NCBI RefSeq assembly: GCF_001988955.1
Contig: NZ_CP014263.1
Coordinates: 558,001-622,000, forward strand
Reading direction: 5' to 3'
Source: Spirosoma montaniterrae
Lineage (GTDB): Bacteria > Bacteroidota > Bacteroidia > Cytophagales > Spirosomataceae
DNA: 64,000 nucleotides
The notes beneath the pieces were generated by a model, which was not told the origin of the DNA, made no database searches, and was given only the letters and a program-made list of their open reading frames with translations. The stretch's first letter is position 1. Each line of letters starts with the position of its first letter. Both the position numbers and the translations under genes were made by a program. Shown piece by piece: positions 62,332-64,000 of this stretch.

Positions 62332-63483
62332 ATGCATCGCAAACTTCGCATGGGGCAGGTTGGGGGTAGCCTCGACGCCTTTATTGGGGCCGTTCACCGC
62401 CGGGCCGCCGTCTTCGACCACGAAATAGAATTGGTAGCAGGCTGCTTCAGCCAATCGCCCGACAAATCAAAAGCGACCGGAAAGGCACTCTACCTCGCCG
62501 ATGACCGCGTGTACGATTCCTTCGAGCAGATGATTCTGGCCGAAAAAGAACGACCCGACGGCGACCGTATCGACTTTGTGAGCATTGTGACGCCGAATCA
62601 CATGCACTTTCCGGCAGCGAAGATGGCTCTCGAAAATGGCTTCCACGTCATCTGCGACAAGCCTATGACGCTCAACCTTCAGGAAGCCAAAGACCTCGCC
62701 GACATTGTTGAGAAGTCGGGATTAGTATTTGGCCTGACGCATAACTACACGGGCTACCCGATGGTGAAAGAAGCCCGCGACATGATTCGCAACGGCAAAT
62801 TGGGCAAGATTCGTAAAATTGTGGTCGAGTATCCGCAGGGCTGGCTTTCGCTCGATGAAGAAAACAAAGACTACAAGCAGGCCATCTGGCGTACCGACCC
62901 GGCCCGCTCCGGTGCGGCAGGCTGCATGGGCGATATTGGCACCCACGCCGAGAACCTCGCCGAGTATGTTACAGGGTTGAAAATCAGCGAACTATGCGCC
63001 GACCTCAGCACCTTCGTACCGGGCCGCGCCCTTGACGACGACGGTAATGTGCTGTTGCGCTTCGAGAACGGCGCGAAGGGTGTGTTGCACGCCAGCCAAA
63101 TCAGCAATGGCGAAGAAAATAGCCTGAAAATTTTTGTGTATGGCGAACTGGGCGGCCTGGAGTGGCATCAGATGGAGCCGAATACGCTTAAATACAAATC
63201 GCAGGAGGGGCAGCGGCTTATCCGGCCCAACGTCGGTGCAATGTCGGCGGCAGCGAAAGCGCACATCCGGCTCCCGGCGGGCCACCCCGAAGGTTTTTTT
63301 GAAGCCTTCGCAAACATTTATCGCAACTTCGCCTACGCCGTTCGCGCTCACATGGCTGGCAAACCCGCCGACCCAATTTACGACTTCCCAACCGTTGAGG
63401 ATGGTGTGCGCGGCCTGGCCTTCATCGACACTGTGATTGCATCGAATAAGTCTGCCGAGAAGTGGACGAAGTTTGTTCAATGA
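62332..63483 (+). CDS. Gfo/Idh/MocA-family oxidoreductase
   Basis: 383 residues. The N-terminal Rossmann fold starts LRMGQVGGSLDAFIGAVHRRAAVF; the usual GxGxxG is altered (GQVGGSLDAFIG). IDFVSIVTPNHMHFPAAKMALENGFHVICDKPMTLNLQEA has the conserved (E/D)KP motif, and the C-terminal domain holds GCMGDIGTHAENLAEYVTG, the D-x-G-x-H active-site stretch. It should oxidise a sugar or cyclitol with NAD(P). Divergent from the MFS gene and followed by a second family member. Confidence 0.88.
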   Translation: MHRKLRMGQVGGSLDAFIGAVHRRAAVFDHEIELVAGCFSQSPDKSKATGKALYLADDRVYDSFEQMILAEKERPDGDRIDFVSIVTPNHMHFPAAKMALENGFHVICDKPMTLNLQEAKDLADIVEKSGLVFGLTHNYTGYPMVKEARDMIRNGKLGKIRKIVVEYPQGWLSLDEENKDYKQAIWRTDPARSGAAGCMGDIGTHAENLAEYVTGLKISELCADLSTFVPGRALDDDGNVLLRFENGAKGVLHASQISNGEENSLKIFVYGELGGLEWHQMEPNTLKYKSQEGQRLIRPNVGAMSAAAKAHIRLPAGHPEGFFEAFANIYRNFAYAVRAHMAGKPADPIYDFPTVEDGVRGLAFIDTVIASNKSAEKWTKFVQ

Positions 63484-63488
63484 GTTTT

Positions 63489-63593
63489 TTGTGACACAGA
63501 GATGCACAAAGGGACACAGAGATACACGGAGGATTATTTTAGAAAATATCTCTGTGTATCTCCGTGTTCCCTCTGTGTATCTCTGTGTCACAA
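63489..63593. repeat. Inverted repeat, ACACAGAGAT family (copy 4)
   Basis: TTGTGACACAGAGATGCACA at 63489 mirrors the sequence ending TCTCTGTGTCACAA at 63593, with a second ACACAGAGATACAC pair nested inside. It sits between the two oxidoreductase genes, within a likely operon. Confidence 0.85.
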
Positions 63594-63626
63594 CCCTAAC
63601 GTGTCATAACTTTCAACCCCAAACCA

Positions 63627-64000
63627 ATGTCAAAAATCAACATCGGTGTTGTCGGTACTGGCTTTATTGGCCCGGCCCACATCGAAGCCCTCCGTCGCCT
63701 ACCCAACACCAACGTGCTGGCTCTCTGCGAAGTAACGCCCGAATTGGCCCGTCAGAAAGCCGATCAACTCGGCATCGAACGCGCCTGTACGTTCGAGGAA
63801 CTACTCAGCATGGACGATATTCAGGCCGTGCATATCTGTACGCCCAACTTCCTGCACTACAGTCAATCGAAAGCCGCGCTGCTGGCGGGTAAGCATGTTG
63901 TCTGTGAGAAGCCACTGGCGAAAGATTTGCACGAAGCCGAAGAATTAGTGCAACTCGCGAAAGAAACGGGACTGGTGAATGCCGTACATTTCAACCTGCG
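63627..64000 (+). CDS. Gfo/Idh/MocA-family oxidoreductase (partial, C-terminus beyond window)
   Basis: 124 codons are visible. INIGVVGTGFIGPAHIEAL is a proper GxGxxG dinucleotide loop, and IQAVHICTPNFLHYSQSKAALLAGKHVVCEKPLAKDLHEAEEL has the EKP motif. The protein goes on beyond the window. With the gene at 62332 it forms a pair like those of inositol or sugar catabolic operons, in which one member oxidises and a second epimerises or reduces; the reaction here is unknown. Confidence 0.9.
   Translation, partial: MSKINIGVVGTGFIGPAHIEALRRLPNTNVLALCEVTPELARQKADQLGIERACTFEELLSMDDIQAVHICTPNFLHYSQSKAALLAGKHVVCEKPLAKDLHEAEELVQLAKETGLVNAVHFNL

Overview
The window looks like a chromosomal segment of a Cytophagales-type Bacteroidota, probably Spirosoma or a close relative. 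The evidence is moderate GC, almost no Shine-Dalgarno sequences, TAnnTTTG-type -7 boxes, and lineage-typical genes: a GLPGLI protein, an OMP_b-brl_3 TonB-receptor-like barrel, DUF3109, a GxxExxY protein, Big_5 lipoprotein, a ThuA/PQQ-dehydrogenase fusion and an ATE-like transferase behind mnmE. The genus is an inference from gene content. I saw no rRNA, tRNA, transposase, integrase, phage gene or CRISPR array.

Layout. 1-13.3 kb is mostly housekeeping: a partial ArnT-like glycosyltransferase, pgi (broken by one missing C), two related outer-membrane barrels, a siroheme-synthase-like protein, an alkyltransferase-like protein, DUF3109, a LysM lytic transglycosylase, an O-methyltransferase, DUF2237, dtd, a GxxExxY gene boxed in by palindromes, mgtE and rsmA. 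13.7-23.4 kb holds an HxlR regulator, a YHS/barrel/DM13 group, crp-lysE-GNAT, a tightly overlapping YHS-DoxX-DinB-NRDE-ATP-grasp operon and two lipoproteins.

23.7-33.5 kb is the most interesting block. Six co-oriented genes encode a von Willebrand A-like lipoprotein, a small membrane protein, a tubulin-like GTPase, a 1182-residue protein with an actin/Hsp70-like ATPase domain, and two single-pass membrane proteins. Two of its internal gaps carry the same four-hairpin element, with paired base changes that keep the stems intact. Three convergent envelope genes (33.6-36.0 kb) follow. I read the block as a membrane-linked cytomotive or membrane-remodelling system.

36.1-45.0 kb has a PAS/GAF hybrid histidine kinase with receiver and HPt domains, a WapI-like orphan immunity gene, a CheY-like regulator, an MBL hydrolase and the overlapping mpaB-like, mnmE, ate-like chain. 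45.1-48.5 kb is a small accessory island: a DNA-methylase-like tail remnant, then DUF262, AAA/DUF3696 and an unrecognised third protein, a probable defence operon. 48.6-64 kb carries a TonB-receptor-like barrel with a GLPGLI protein, a MetX-like hydrolase, the ThuA/PQQ/cytochrome fusion (also frameshifted at a C5 run), META and LEA lipid/envelope proteins, a serine hydrolase, and a sugar MFS transporter next to two Gfo/Idh/MocA oxidoreductases.

A striking general feature is the number of palindromic repeats. At least seven families, most with two to four copies here, sit in gaps, within operons and in a few cases inside coding sequence. One is read in frame within the mpaB-like gene, one forms the start of a serine hydrolase signal peptide, and one family supplies the stop codons of two genes.
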